DNA of 64,000 nt from Izemoplasma sp964435595 (GTDB taxonomy: Bacteria; Bacillota_I; Bacilli_A; Izemoplasmatales; Izemoplasmataceae): the NCBI GenBank assembly GCA_964435595.1, contig CAYSZV010000005.1, forward strand, positions 1-64,000, written 5' to 3'. Under the pieces are notes generated by a model. It searched no databases, was not told the origin of the DNA, and saw only the letters and a list, made by a program, of their open reading frames with translations. Below are positions 44,444-52,407 of the stretch, one piece after another. The stretch's first letter is position 1, and every line of letters starts with the position of its first letter. Both the position numbers and the translations under genes were made by a program.

Positions 44444-44463
44444 AAGAAGTAGGTGAAGATACA

Positions 44464-45138
44464 ATGTTTGAACGTCTTACATTAATTACAAAAGAAGAAG
44501 GTCTTTCTAAGTTAAAAGATAGTAGTGTATTGGTACTCGGTCTTGGTGGAGTGGGAGGACATTGTTGTGAAGCTCTTGCTAGAAGTGGTGTTGGGACATT
44601 GATAATTGTTGATCGAGACATCGTTGATGTTACCAATATCAATCGTCAAATTGTTGCCTTACATTCGACAATTGGTAAAGTAAAGACAGATATTATGAAA
44701 GAACGAATTCTTGATATCAATCCTGATTGCAGGGTGATTGCTTATCATACATTTTATAATCATGATACCAAAGAAGAAATCTTATCAAACAAGATTGATT
44801 TTATTTGTGATTGTATTGATACCATCACATTCAAAATTGATATTATCAAACAAGCAATTACAAGAAATATCCCTATCATTTCAAGTATGGGAGCTGGAAA
44901 CAAAGTCCATCCAGAATTGCTTGAAATTGAGTATCTCCATAAAACTTCTTATGATCCAATCGCCAAAGTCATTCGCACCAAACTTAGAAAAGAACAGATT
45001 GATGCGAAGATTCCTGTGGTATATTCAAAAGAGGAACCGATTGAAACCAATACAACTGTAATTGGTAGTACCAGCTTCACGCCGAGTGTTGCGGGACTAT
45101 TGATGGCTGGATACGTCGTAAGGAAAATCATTGAGTAA
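44464..45138 (+). CDS. tcdA: tRNA threonylcarbamoyladenosine dehydratase (TcdA/CsdL type)
   Basis: A 224-residue E1-like (ThiF/MoeB/HesA family) enzyme. The ATP-binding Rossmann motif is VLVLGLGGVGGHCCEALARSG, followed by DRDIVDVTNINRQIVAL and CDCIDTITFK. Its size and the absence of ThiF-partner genes favour TcdA, which cyclises t6A37 to ct6A in tRNA. That would act on the same tRNA position as MtaB (11954-13249) modifies. The ribosome binding site AGGTGA precedes the start. The TAA stop overlaps the next gene by eight bases. Confidence 0.85.
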   Translation: MFERLTLITKEEGLSKLKDSSVLVLGLGGVGGHCCEALARSGVGTLIIVDRDIVDVTNINRQIVALHSTIGKVKTDIMKERILDINPDCRVIAYHTFYNHDTKEEILSNKIDFICDCIDTITFKIDIIKQAITRNIPIISSMGAGNKVHPELLEIEYLHKTSYDPIAKVIRTKLRKEQIDAKIPVVYSKEEPIETNTTVIGSTSFTPSVAGLLMAGYVVRKIIE

Positions 45139-46114
45139 GTTATTACGATTCAGAGAATATACCCCACAATGGGAACAGGACTTTATACAAATTCAGGATT
45201 ACTTGGATCGTTTCTTGGGTAATTTGGTCATTGGAATTCACCATGTTGGTAGCACTAGTGTCAAAGGACTTGGGGCAAAGCCGATCATTGATGTTGATAT
45301 TGAGTATGAGCATTACTTTAATGAAATCAAACGACTATTAGTACAAAACAAGTATGAATTCGAAGGCGAAAAAGGGATCAAAGGAAGGTATTCTTTTCGA
45401 TTTCAAGGAGCAAATTTACCTGAACATCATTTATATGTGATTCATTCCGATGAGGTAGAATTACAAAAACATATCACATTTCGTGATGCATTACGTAGAT
45501 TTCCAATCTATCGTGAAATGTATCATCAAGTAAAACAAAAATTAATCGAGGCAAACAATAAAAATCGTCTCTTGTATACAGAGAACAAAACAGAAATAAT
45601 TAATCTAATAATGAAGGAAAGTGAAAAGATGAAAACAATCGTATTTGCAGGTGGATGTTTTTGGGGAGTAGAAGCATACTTTAAATTAATTGAAGGTGTA
45701 ATTGATACTGAAGTAGGATATATCGCAGGAAACGGTGAGACATCTTACCAAGAAGTATGTGCTGGCAGCGGGCATGCAGAAGCTGTCTTGATTCAGTATG
45801 ATGGAACAAAGGTTTCTTTGAAAACATTACTAGATCACTTATTTAATATCATTGATCCCACTTCAATTAACAAACAAGGCAATGATATTGGCGTACAATA
45901 CCGTACAGGGATCTACAACTATACTGATCAAGAATTACTTGAAATAAAGGCTTACATCCAAAATAAACAGCCTTTATATAAGAAACCGATTGCCATTGAG
46001 TTGAAGACAAATCTAGATTTTTATGGTGCCGAAGCCTATCACCAAGATTATTTAGAAAAAAATAAAAATGGCTATTGCCATGTCAATTTATCGAGTCATA
46101 AAAATGTCAAATAG
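45131..46114 (+). CDS. msrA: GrpB-family domain fused to peptide methionine sulfoxide reductase A
   Basis: A single 327-residue reading frame with two domains. Residues 1-165 are a GrpB (UPF0157) nucleotidyltransferase-fold domain: VIGIHHVGSTSVKGLGAKPIIDVDI and HHLYVIHSDEVELQKHITFRDAL. Residues 167-327 are MsrA, with the catalytic Cys in VFAGGCFWGVEAYF and the YHQDYLEKN motif near the end; MsrA reduces methionine-S-sulfoxide. The start is TTG 45131, inside tcdA. An internal ATG at 45629 after AAGGAAAGTG could also give free MsrA. GrpB function is not established. A missed stop or frameshift error could have joined two genes. Confidence 0.88.
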   Translation: MSKLLRFREYTPQWEQDFIQIQDYLDRFLGNLVIGIHHVGSTSVKGLGAKPIIDVDIEYEHYFNEIKRLLVQNKYEFEGEKGIKGRYSFRFQGANLPEHHLYVIHSDEVELQKHITFRDALRRFPIYREMYHQVKQKLIEANNKNRLLYTENKTEIINLIMKESEKMKTIVFAGGCFWGVEAYFKLIEGVIDTEVGYIAGNGETSYQEVCAGSGHAEAVLIQYDGTKVSLKTLLDHLFNIIDPTSINKQGNDIGVQYRTGIYNYTDQELLEIKAYIQNKQPLYKKPIAIELKTNLDFYGAEAYHQDYLEKNKNGYCHVNLSSHKNVK

Positions 46115-46997
46115 TGTCTTAGTTATCGGCGCACAAAATATTGATGTTTTTACCAAGACCAATGAACCGTATACATTAAAAGATTCTAATGTTTGTTCTG
46201 TCTCTATGGCATTTGGTGGGGTTGGTAGAAATATTGTTGAAAATCTTACTAGACTTGGAAACAATGTCTCTTTTATGACTGTCTTTAGTACCGATTATTT
46301 TGGACAAGTCGCAAAACAATCATTATTGGATATGGGTGTCACACTGACAAACTCAATCGATCAAGAAGGATATGCCAATAGTATTTATCTTGGAATATTA
46401 GATGAAGACAATGATTTATACTTGGGACTAAACGATATGGAGATTACCAAATCTTTGGATCCTGATTATTTTATGAAACATATTGATTATATCAATTCAT
46501 TTGATGTTGTTGTGATTGACAACAATCTATCGGAAGAGAGTATAACGTATTTGTTGCCACACATTACAAGTGTCAAAGTAATGGATGCGGTAAGTGCGCA
46601 TAAGTTACCTAAAATAGCGATGTTATTGCCACACATTGATTATTTGAAAGTAAATAAATTAGAACATTATGAACTTGTGAAACGATATGAAATGGAAAAG
46701 GAAATGGATATTCCAAATTCATTGAGTTTGCTTGTGACTAACGGTCCAAACAGAATCAAATACTTGGCTCCAAACCAGCCATTTAACACTATGCCAATCG
46801 CTTGTGAAACGATTATAAACGCAAGTGGAGCTGGGGATGGATTTATCAGTGGATTTGTCCATGGGTTATTACATAATAAAGATGAAGTAACAAGATTAGA
46901 ATATGCAAAAAGAGTTGCTTATATTACATTGCAGAGTAATGATGCGACAAGTAAGTCTTTATGCAAAGAAGAGGTCGAAGATGAAACAATATATTGA
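46104..46997 (+). CDS. psuK: Pseudouridine kinase (PfkB family)
   Basis: A 297-residue PfkB-family sugar kinase. VLVIGAQNIDVFTKT at the N-terminus and FGGVGRNIVENLTRLG are the substrate-binding signature; INASGAGDGFISGFVHG near the C-terminus is the catalytic GAGD motif. The neighbour is psuG, so it most likely phosphorylates pseudouridine to its 5'-phosphate. I chose ATG 46104, overlapping msrA by 11 bases. Its ribosome binding site is weak, consistent with coupled translation. It overlaps psuG by 17 bases. Confidence 0.88.
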   Translation: MSNSVLVIGAQNIDVFTKTNEPYTLKDSNVCSVSMAFGGVGRNIVENLTRLGNNVSFMTVFSTDYFGQVAKQSLLDMGVTLTNSIDQEGYANSIYLGILDEDNDLYLGLNDMEITKSLDPDYFMKHIDYINSFDVVVIDNNLSEESITYLLPHITSVKVMDAVSAHKLPKIAMLLPHIDYLKVNKLEHYELVKRYEMEKEMDIPNSLSLLVTNGPNRIKYLAPNQPFNTMPIACETIINASGAGDGFISGFVHGLLHNKDEVTRLEYAKRVAYITLQSNDATSKSLCKEEVEDETIY

Positions 46998-47927
46998 ATA
47001 CAGTAAAGAGGTACAAGAAGCACTTGATAAAAAATTGCCAATTGTAGCATTAGAATCTACGATTATTTCACATGGGATGCCTTATCCAGAAAATGTAGAG
47101 ACTGCTAGAAATTGTGAGCAAATCGTTAGAAATCAAGGAGCAGTTCCCGCAACAATTGCTATTTTAAATGGAAAATTANNNNNNNNNNGTGCTAGTGAAA
47201 TGTTTGGTAGGTAAAAAGAAAGAAATAAAACAGAATTTTGTGGTATAAAATTAAATAATATTGAATTTCAAAAACTTCAAGAAGAGATATCGCCTATAAC
47301 GTAGCCAATAAGATTGATGGGGCAACGACTGTTGCAGCAACTATGTATATTGCTAGTTTGGCTGGAATCAAAGTATTTGCTACCGGTGGAATTGGTGGTG
47401 TTCATAGAGGTGCAGAAACGACTATGGATATTTCTGCTGATTTAGAAGAATTAAGTGAAACGTCAGTCATGGTAATTTGTGCTGGAGCAAAAAGCATCTT
47501 GGATCTTGGATTGACATTAGAATATCTTGAAACAAAAGGAGTTGAAGTGATTGGGTATCAAACAAAATCACTCCCTGCCTTTTATACTAGAACAAGTGAC
47601 TATGAAGTAAACTTTAAGATTGATACACCGGAAGAAATCGCTTCTGTCTTTCATACCAAACAAGAATTGGCTTTACGTGGTGGGATGTTAATTACGAATC
47701 CAATCCCGAAAGAGTATTCGATGGATCCTAAGATTATCAACAAAGCAATTGATGAAGCAATACTTGAAATGGATAAATTGGGAATCAAGGGAAAAGATAC
47801 AACACCTTATTTATTGGGTAAGATAGTTGAAATTACAGGTGGAAACAGTTTAAAATCAAATATACAGTTGGTTTATAACAACTGCAAAGTAGCAAGTCAG
47901 ATTAGTGTTGCATTAAATACACTATAG
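46981..47927 (+). pseudogene. psuG: Pseudouridine-5'-phosphate glycosidase, broken at an assembly gap
   Basis: The enzyme splits pseudouridine 5'-phosphate into uracil and ribose 5-phosphate. The N-terminal part (46981-47178) has PIVALESTIISHGMPYPENVETA and AVPATIAILNGKL. Ten N follow, then about 90 bases with stops in the psuG frame. The frame resumes near 47275 with KTSRRDIAYNVANKIDGATT and continues through FATGGIGGVHRGAE and LDLGLTLEYLETKGVEVIGYQT to the end. About 20-25 residues are missing. Bases just before the resumption read KLNNIEFQKL in another frame, reminiscent of the missing segment. This is more likely a bad join than natural decay. GAGGT precedes the start. Confidence 0.85.
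47179..47188. other. Assembly gap (10 N) inside psuG
   Basis: Ten N of placeholder length. The right flank (47189 to about 47274) does not continue the psuG frame and looks like poor or foreign contig-end sequence. Confidence 0.95.
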
Positions 47928-47936
47928 GAGGGCATT

Positions 47937-48422
47937 ATGAAACGAGAAGATTATATCAATTGGGATGAATATTTTATGGGTGTTGCCTTGCTTTCGGCAA
48001 AGCGTAGTAAAGATCCAGCAACACAAGTGGGAGCTTGTATTGTCAATGATAGAAAACGAATTGTAGGAATTGGATATAACGGATTCCCTTATGGTGTGGA
48101 AGATGATCAATTTCCATGGGCGAAAAGCAGTGATTGGGTCAATTCAAAATACCCATATGTAGTACATGCTGAGCCCAATGCAATATTGAATGCAACAGTA
48201 CCATTAGACAATTCTACCTTATACGTTACCTTATTTCCTTGTAATGAATGTGCCAAGTTAATCATTCAATCAGGAATCAGAGAAGTGGTTTATTTACTTG
48301 ATAAATATCATGATCGTGATATGTTTATCGCATCTCGCAGAATGTTTGATGCTGCAGGTGTCACGTATCGTCAATCTATCCAAATGGAAGTCGTGTTACA
48401 AAGTGAAAAAGACACTAAGTAA
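47937..48422 (+). CDS. comEB: dCMP deaminase (ComEB-like)
   Basis: A 161-residue zinc-dependent deaminase that converts dCMP to dUMP, feeding dTMP synthesis. The N-terminus WDEYFMGVALLSAKRSKDPATQVGA is family-typical. Zinc and catalytic residues are in HAEPNAILN and FPCNECAKLI. The ribosome binding site AGGAGGG precedes the start. The name follows Bacillus comEB; a role in competence is not implied. It overlaps the next gene by 20 bases. Confidence 0.93.
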   Translation: MKREDYINWDEYFMGVALLSAKRSKDPATQVGACIVNDRKRIVGIGYNGFPYGVEDDQFPWAKSSDWVNSKYPYVVHAEPNAILNATVPLDNSTLYVTLFPCNECAKLIIQSGIREVVYLLDKYHDRDMFIASRRMFDAAGVTYRQSIQMEVVLQSEKDTK

Positions 48423-49416
48423 ATATTTATGGCTTATCATTCCTGGGATCTTTCTATATGGAGTTGTGCTAACTTTATTGTTTGTAAAGTCAAATTACTC
48501 TGTGATTGCACCGGGATACAATAACAATGTTGCAGGAACGATTTATGTCGAGCCGAGTGAAAACTCACATCAAAAAGGATCGTTTCATACAACAAGTGTC
48601 TTTAGTTTAGAAGAAATCTCTATCTATCAACGTTTCTTAGGGAATTTGTTGGAAACAGTTACAATTGAACCAATGGGAGATTTTTACGATCAAGTAGATG
48701 TAGATGATTTACAAGTAATGAATGTATTAATGAAAGATGATAGTATTCAAACATCATTAATCGTCGGGATTGAATATGCTGGGTATGAAATCAACTATGT
48801 TTCAAATCAAACCGTGTATTTAACTTATAAGTATTTAACTCCTGATACATTGAAAATAGGAGATATTATTGTGTCTGTCAATGGGGAAACTGATTTGAAT
48901 CTTGCATTTGATGCAATTGAATGTGGTGACTATGCAGATTTTGTCGTTATTCGAGATGGAGAAGAAATGACAGTACGTCCGCAACGACAAGAGTTAGATG
49001 GAAATAGCTGTTCTATTGGAATCTATTTACTTCCTTACACGGAAATAGAAGATACAGAAGTAGAATATGAGATTTACGATACAAATACAGGCGGACCTAG
49101 TGGTGGGCTGATGCAAAGTTTGTTTATTTATAATCAATTAACTGATTTTGATTATTCTTTGAATATGAAAATTGGTGGTACTGGGACAATTGATGTCGAT
49201 GGAAATGTTGGATATATTGGTGGAGTAAGAGAAAAAATCATTACCGCAATTGGCAATGATATTGATATATTCTTTATTCCGTATTTGGCTGATACTGACA
49301 ATGATAATTATATTGAAGCGATGAAGGTCCTGGAAGAATTTGATACCGATATGGTTTTGGTTGGTGTTGCAACCTTTGAAGATGCCGTTGCGTATTTAGA
49401 AGGGTATGGTGAATAA
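48403..49416 (+). CDS. PDZ domain-containing Lon-like (S16) membrane protease, YlbL/SepM type
   Basis: A 337-residue protein. Its N-terminal membrane helix (LWLIIPGIFLYGVVLTLLFV) is followed by an extracytoplasmic PDZ domain (about residues 115-215, with LKIGDIIVSVNGE) and an S16 Lon-like proteolytic domain. The catalytic Ser is in GGPSGGLMQSL and the Lys in GGVREKIITA. The family includes Bacillus YlbL and streptococcal SepM, which processes a secreted peptide. The start GTG 48403 is the only good choice in frame and lies inside comEB; its ribosome binding site is weak, so the start is uncertain. Confidence 0.87.
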   Translation: MKKTLSKYLWLIIPGIFLYGVVLTLLFVKSNYSVIAPGYNNNVAGTIYVEPSENSHQKGSFHTTSVFSLEEISIYQRFLGNLLETVTIEPMGDFYDQVDVDDLQVMNVLMKDDSIQTSLIVGIEYAGYEINYVSNQTVYLTYKYLTPDTLKIGDIIVSVNGETDLNLAFDAIECGDYADFVVIRDGEEMTVRPQRQELDGNSCSIGIYLLPYTEIEDTEVEYEIYDTNTGGPSGGLMQSLFIYNQLTDFDYSLNMKIGGTGTIDVDGNVGYIGGVREKIITAIGNDIDIFFIPYLADTDNDNYIEAMKVLEEFDTDMVLVGVATFEDAVAYLEGYGE

Positions 49417-49417
49417 G

Positions 49418-49759
49418 ATGAAAGAATCATTTAACTTCTTTAAATATTATTTACCAAGTGAGATTATCAAGTCATTTTTAACAAGTCTCTTATTCTTTAT
49501 TATACCCGCTTCAGTTGTAGCAATAATGGGAGTTCAAACCATATTGGTTATGATACCTGATCGTTATATTGTCATACCGATTATGTATGGTTTGATGATT
49601 GGGATTTTGTTTTTCTCAACAAAAATATTAATTGATACGTTTAAGCATTATAAAGTTTATAAAGATTTTAATTACCAGATTCTATATTGGTTATTTTTCA
49701 TGATTATCGGAATCATCATAACACTTGCTGGGATGATTTTAATATTAATATTTGTATAA
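49418..49759 (+). CDS. Uncharacterised three-helix membrane protein
   Basis: A 113-residue hydrophobic protein with about three membrane helices and few charged residues. No family is recognised. I chose ATG 49418, five bases after GGTGA; ATG 49406 has no room for a ribosome binding site. It lies between the Lon-like protease and lspA and is probably cotranscribed with both. Confidence 0.72.
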   Translation: MKESFNFFKYYLPSEIIKSFLTSLLFFIIPASVVAIMGVQTILVMIPDRYIVIPIMYGLMIGILFFSTKILIDTFKHYKVYKDFNYQILYWLFFMIIGIIITLAGMILILIFV

Positions 49760-49771
49760 AGGATGATTCAA

Positions 49772-50356
49772 ATGAAGAAAACGTTTATTATAGTAGCAGT
49801 GATTATTATTGGGTTGATTGGTGTAGACCAATTATCGAAGATATTAATCTTGAATCACAATGGTGGAAGAGATGTCAGAGAAATCTGTTTTGATATTCAG
49901 ACAGATCCAGATGTAACCTATAGTGATCATCCAGGAATTGATTGTGGTATCAATGATATCGAAGTGATTCCAGGTGTTTTTCACTTTACATTTAGTTTTA
50001 ATACGGGAGCTTCATTTGGTAGTTTTAAAGGGAATTTGACACTATTTTATGTCATTTCAATTTTTGCTGCTGGACTCTTTTATATATTACTGAAAGATAT
50101 TAACTGGAAGACAAAAAAATGGTATACAGCAGCAGTTGTATTAATGGTTGCTGGAGGAATTGGAAACGCAATAGATCGTGTCTTATTCCAGAAAGTAACG
50201 GACTTTATCGAGTTAGACTTTATGAGATTTGCTATCTTCAACTTTGCAGATATGTGCTTAGTCGTTGGGGTAATCTTATTTGGACTTGATTTAGTATTGG
50301 AGGAAATCAATGGAAGAAATAAAAGTAGCGAACCAACAGAGCAACCAGAGGATTGA
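49772..50356 (+). CDS. lspA: Lipoprotein signal peptidase II, with an unusual extracytoplasmic insert
   Basis: A 194-residue polytopic aspartic protease that removes the signal peptide of prolipoproteins. The family motifs are GVDQLSK in helix 1, FNTGASFGSF, GNAIDRV (first catalytic Asp) and FNFADMCLVVG (second Asp). Typical LspA is about 150-170 residues. Here about 32 extra residues (roughly 32-64) with Cys39 and Cys58 sit between helix 1 and the FNTGASF motif, on the outer face. The lipoprotein at 55070-56719 is a likely substrate. It overlaps rluD by 47 bases, as in the conserved lspA-rluD pair. Confidence 0.93.
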   Translation: MKKTFIIVAVIIIGLIGVDQLSKILILNHNGGRDVREICFDIQTDPDVTYSDHPGIDCGINDIEVIPGVFHFTFSFNTGASFGSFKGNLTLFYVISIFAAGLFYILLKDINWKTKKWYTAAVVLMVAGGIGNAIDRVLFQKVTDFIELDFMRFAIFNFADMCLVVGVILFGLDLVLEEINGRNKSSEPTEQPED

Positions 50357-51209
50357 TAAATTCTTAAACGAGTGGCTTGAAGAATCAAGAAATACAATAC
50401 AAACAATGATCAAAGAAGGATACATTTTAGTAAATGATGTTGTTGTAAAAAACAATTACAAAGTGAAAGAAGATGATGTGATTACGATTAATGAAATCGA
50501 AATCACTGAAGTTGATTTATTACCGGAGGATATTCCTTTAGAAGTGGTCTATCAAGATGATGAAATCATTATTGTCAATAAAAGTGATGATATCGTTGTC
50601 CATCCTGGAGCTGGGAACACTTCAGGCACTTTGGTGAATGCTTTGTTATTTCATATCAAAGACTTTCAAGCAATCAAAGGAGAAATCAGACCTGGAATTG
50701 TTCATCGTATTGATAAAGAAACAAGTGGGCTATTGGTCGTTGCGAAAACGCCAAAGGCACTTGAGTATTTAAGTGATCAAATGAAAGAGAAAAAAGCAAG
50801 TCGTAAATATATTGCCTTGGTCGATGGAGTCATCCCGCATAACCTAGGTAAAGTCACTGCCCCAATTGGTAGAGACCCTAAAAACAGACAAAAAATGGCT
50901 TGTGTTGAAGGTGGAAAGCATGCTGTTACTCATTTTAAAGTGCTACAAAGATATGAAGAACATACGTTGATTGAATGCACCTTAGAAACGGGTAGAACCC
51001 ATCAGATCCGTGTTCATATGAATTATATTGGATACCCAATTTATGGAGATGCCAAATATGGACAACGAAAAACGGATACAAGTCATGGACAATATTTACA
51101 TGCCAAAACATTGGGTATTTACCATCCGAAAACAGAAGAGTATATGGAATTTGATAGTGAGTTACCTGACTATTTCCAAGAAAAACTTGAGGAATTAAAA
51201 GTAGACTAG
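50310..51209 (+). CDS. rluD: 23S rRNA pseudouridine synthase, RluA/RluD family
   Basis: A 299-residue pseudouridine synthase. It has an N-terminal S4 RNA-binding domain (RIDKFLNEWLEESRNTIQTMIKEGYILVN) and the catalytic domain with GIVHRIDKETSGLLVVAKT (catalytic Asp), plus LETGRTHQIRVHMNYIGYPI. It corresponds to Bacillus ylyB, next to lspA. The exact target uridine is uncertain. The ribosome binding site GGAGGAAATCA lies inside lspA. Confidence 0.93.
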   Translation: MEEIKVANQQSNQRIDKFLNEWLEESRNTIQTMIKEGYILVNDVVVKNNYKVKEDDVITINEIEITEVDLLPEDIPLEVVYQDDEIIIVNKSDDIVVHPGAGNTSGTLVNALLFHIKDFQAIKGEIRPGIVHRIDKETSGLLVVAKTPKALEYLSDQMKEKKASRKYIALVDGVIPHNLGKVTAPIGRDPKNRQKMACVEGGKHAVTHFKVLQRYEEHTLIECTLETGRTHQIRVHMNYIGYPIYGDAKYGQRKTDTSHGQYLHAKTLGIYHPKTEEYMEFDSELPDYFQEKLEELKVD

Positions 51210-51219
51210 GAGGGCAAGT

Positions 51220-52170
51220 ATGGCTGATATTTATTTGCATTCAAAATTAAGTGAACAAGTAATCAAAGATCTATCTCGTCCTCTGAATCAAGATATTGTC
51301 TTTGTCGGTGCACAAGGACCGGATCCAATGTACTATAATGTTTCCAAAAAAGATGGATTAGAATCGCGTTATTACGCAGATAGAATGCATGATACCAATA
51401 CAAGATTACTGTTTAAAAATATGGTACCTTATGTAAAAAGTCATTTAACAGAAGAGACCTATTCATTCTTGATCGGATTCATTTGTCATTACGCTCTAGA
51501 TGTATCCGTTCATCCATATGTGTATTACAATGTTGGGGTTTATAAGAAAGATGACCCTGCCACACATCAATATCGAGGACTACATTTAAAGTTCGAACGA
51601 AGCATGGATGCAGTGATGATTCAAAAAGACTTTACTATCCCATCTAGAAAATTTCGTTTAACACGCAAATACTTCCCTAAAACAGTCTTATCACCTGATG
51701 TCTGTAAGATGATGGAACATACATTGAAAAACACGTATGGCAAAGATAATGGCGGTAAATTGTATTGTGTTGGTGTGAAGAAGATGCAGAAAAATGTAAG
51801 AAACCTGATTACAGATCAATTCGGAATTAAGAAACTACTCTTGAAGTTTGTTGATTTGTTTGGCAGTGGTGATATGTTTTTACAAGATTTATCGTTTTTC
51901 AATCATGTTGAAAAGGGAATTGATTTTCTAAATGAAGAAAAAAATACATGGTACCATCCAATTACAAATACACCTTCCAATGATTCAGTAGAAGAGATGT
52001 TTGAAAAAGCAAAAGTATTTGCACATAGTTTAATCACTCAAGTAGATGCTTATTTATACGATATAAAAGAAGTAGATTTGGAAAGTGTATTTACCAATTT
52101 ATCATTCAATTCTGGATTAGATTGTGATTTACATGATGAAATGAAATACTTCAGGAATTATAAAAAATAA
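51220..52170 (+). CDS. Zinc-dependent phospholipase C-like protein
   Basis: A 316-residue protein with the zinc-dependent phospholipase C (PF00882-type) pattern: IYLHSKLSEQV at the N-terminus, FVGAQGPDPMYY, ADRMHDTNTR and GFICHYALDVSVHPYVYYN, with His and Asp residues suited to binding zinc. There is no signal peptide, so it is cytoplasmic and probably not a secreted toxin. Cytoplasmic members of this group in Firmicutes have no known substrate. AGGAGG precedes the start. It is the last gene before a strong terminator. Confidence 0.82.
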   Translation: MADIYLHSKLSEQVIKDLSRPLNQDIVFVGAQGPDPMYYNVSKKDGLESRYYADRMHDTNTRLLFKNMVPYVKSHLTEETYSFLIGFICHYALDVSVHPYVYYNVGVYKKDDPATHQYRGLHLKFERSMDAVMIQKDFTIPSRKFRLTRKYFPKTVLSPDVCKMMEHTLKNTYGKDNGGKLYCVGVKKMQKNVRNLITDQFGIKKLLLKFVDLFGSGDMFLQDLSFFNHVEKGIDFLNEEKNTWYHPITNTPSNDSVEEMFEKAKVFAHSLITQVDAYLYDIKEVDLESVFTNLSFNSGLDCDLHDEMKYFRNYKK

Positions 52171-52172
52171 CT

Positions 52173-52204
52173 GACTTTGATTTTTAAAAATCAAAGTCTT
52201 TTTT
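52173..52204 (+). terminator. Strong intrinsic terminator
   Basis: GACTTTGATTTTT and AAAAATCAAAGTC form a 13-pair stem with almost no separate loop, followed by T. The 140 bases after it hold no gene that I can see. Confidence 0.85.
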
Positions 52205-52347
52205 ATTGCAAAGGGACCGATTGACTATGACCACTAAAAATGACCAGAAAATCAGTGAAACTTTATTTGTTTTTTATAAAAAATTATAAAGAAGAGATAG
52301 CCCTACACCCGACTGCATAATCAGTGGTTTTTGCTGGATATGCTACC

Positions 52348-52376
52348 TTGTGAAAAAGTAAAAATAACAGTATAAT
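52348..52376 (+). promoter_or_regulatory. Promoter for the Y-family polymerase operon
   Basis: TTGTGA at 52348-52353 and TATAAT at 52371-52376 are spaced by 17 bases. An imperfect-length inverted repeat TAAGT-ACA-ACTTA (52376-52388) covers the start region and could be an operator. No Bacillus-type LexA box (GAACN4GTTC) is visible. Confidence 0.65.
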
Positions 52377-52407
52377 AAGTACAACTTAAAGCAAGGAGGT
52401 GTGACAG

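Noticed and set aside
22114..45138. Mycoplasma genetic code (UGA as tryptophan).
   Set aside because: Tryptophans are encoded by TGG, and trmK, dtd and the AI-2E-family gene stop at TGA in ATGA overlaps with the next gene.
52205..52347. A structured RNA or riboswitch in the gap before the Y-family polymerase gene.
   Set aside because: Small self-complementary pieces such as ACTG/CAGT are present, but I could build no long stem or match to a known class. I see nothing else in this stretch.
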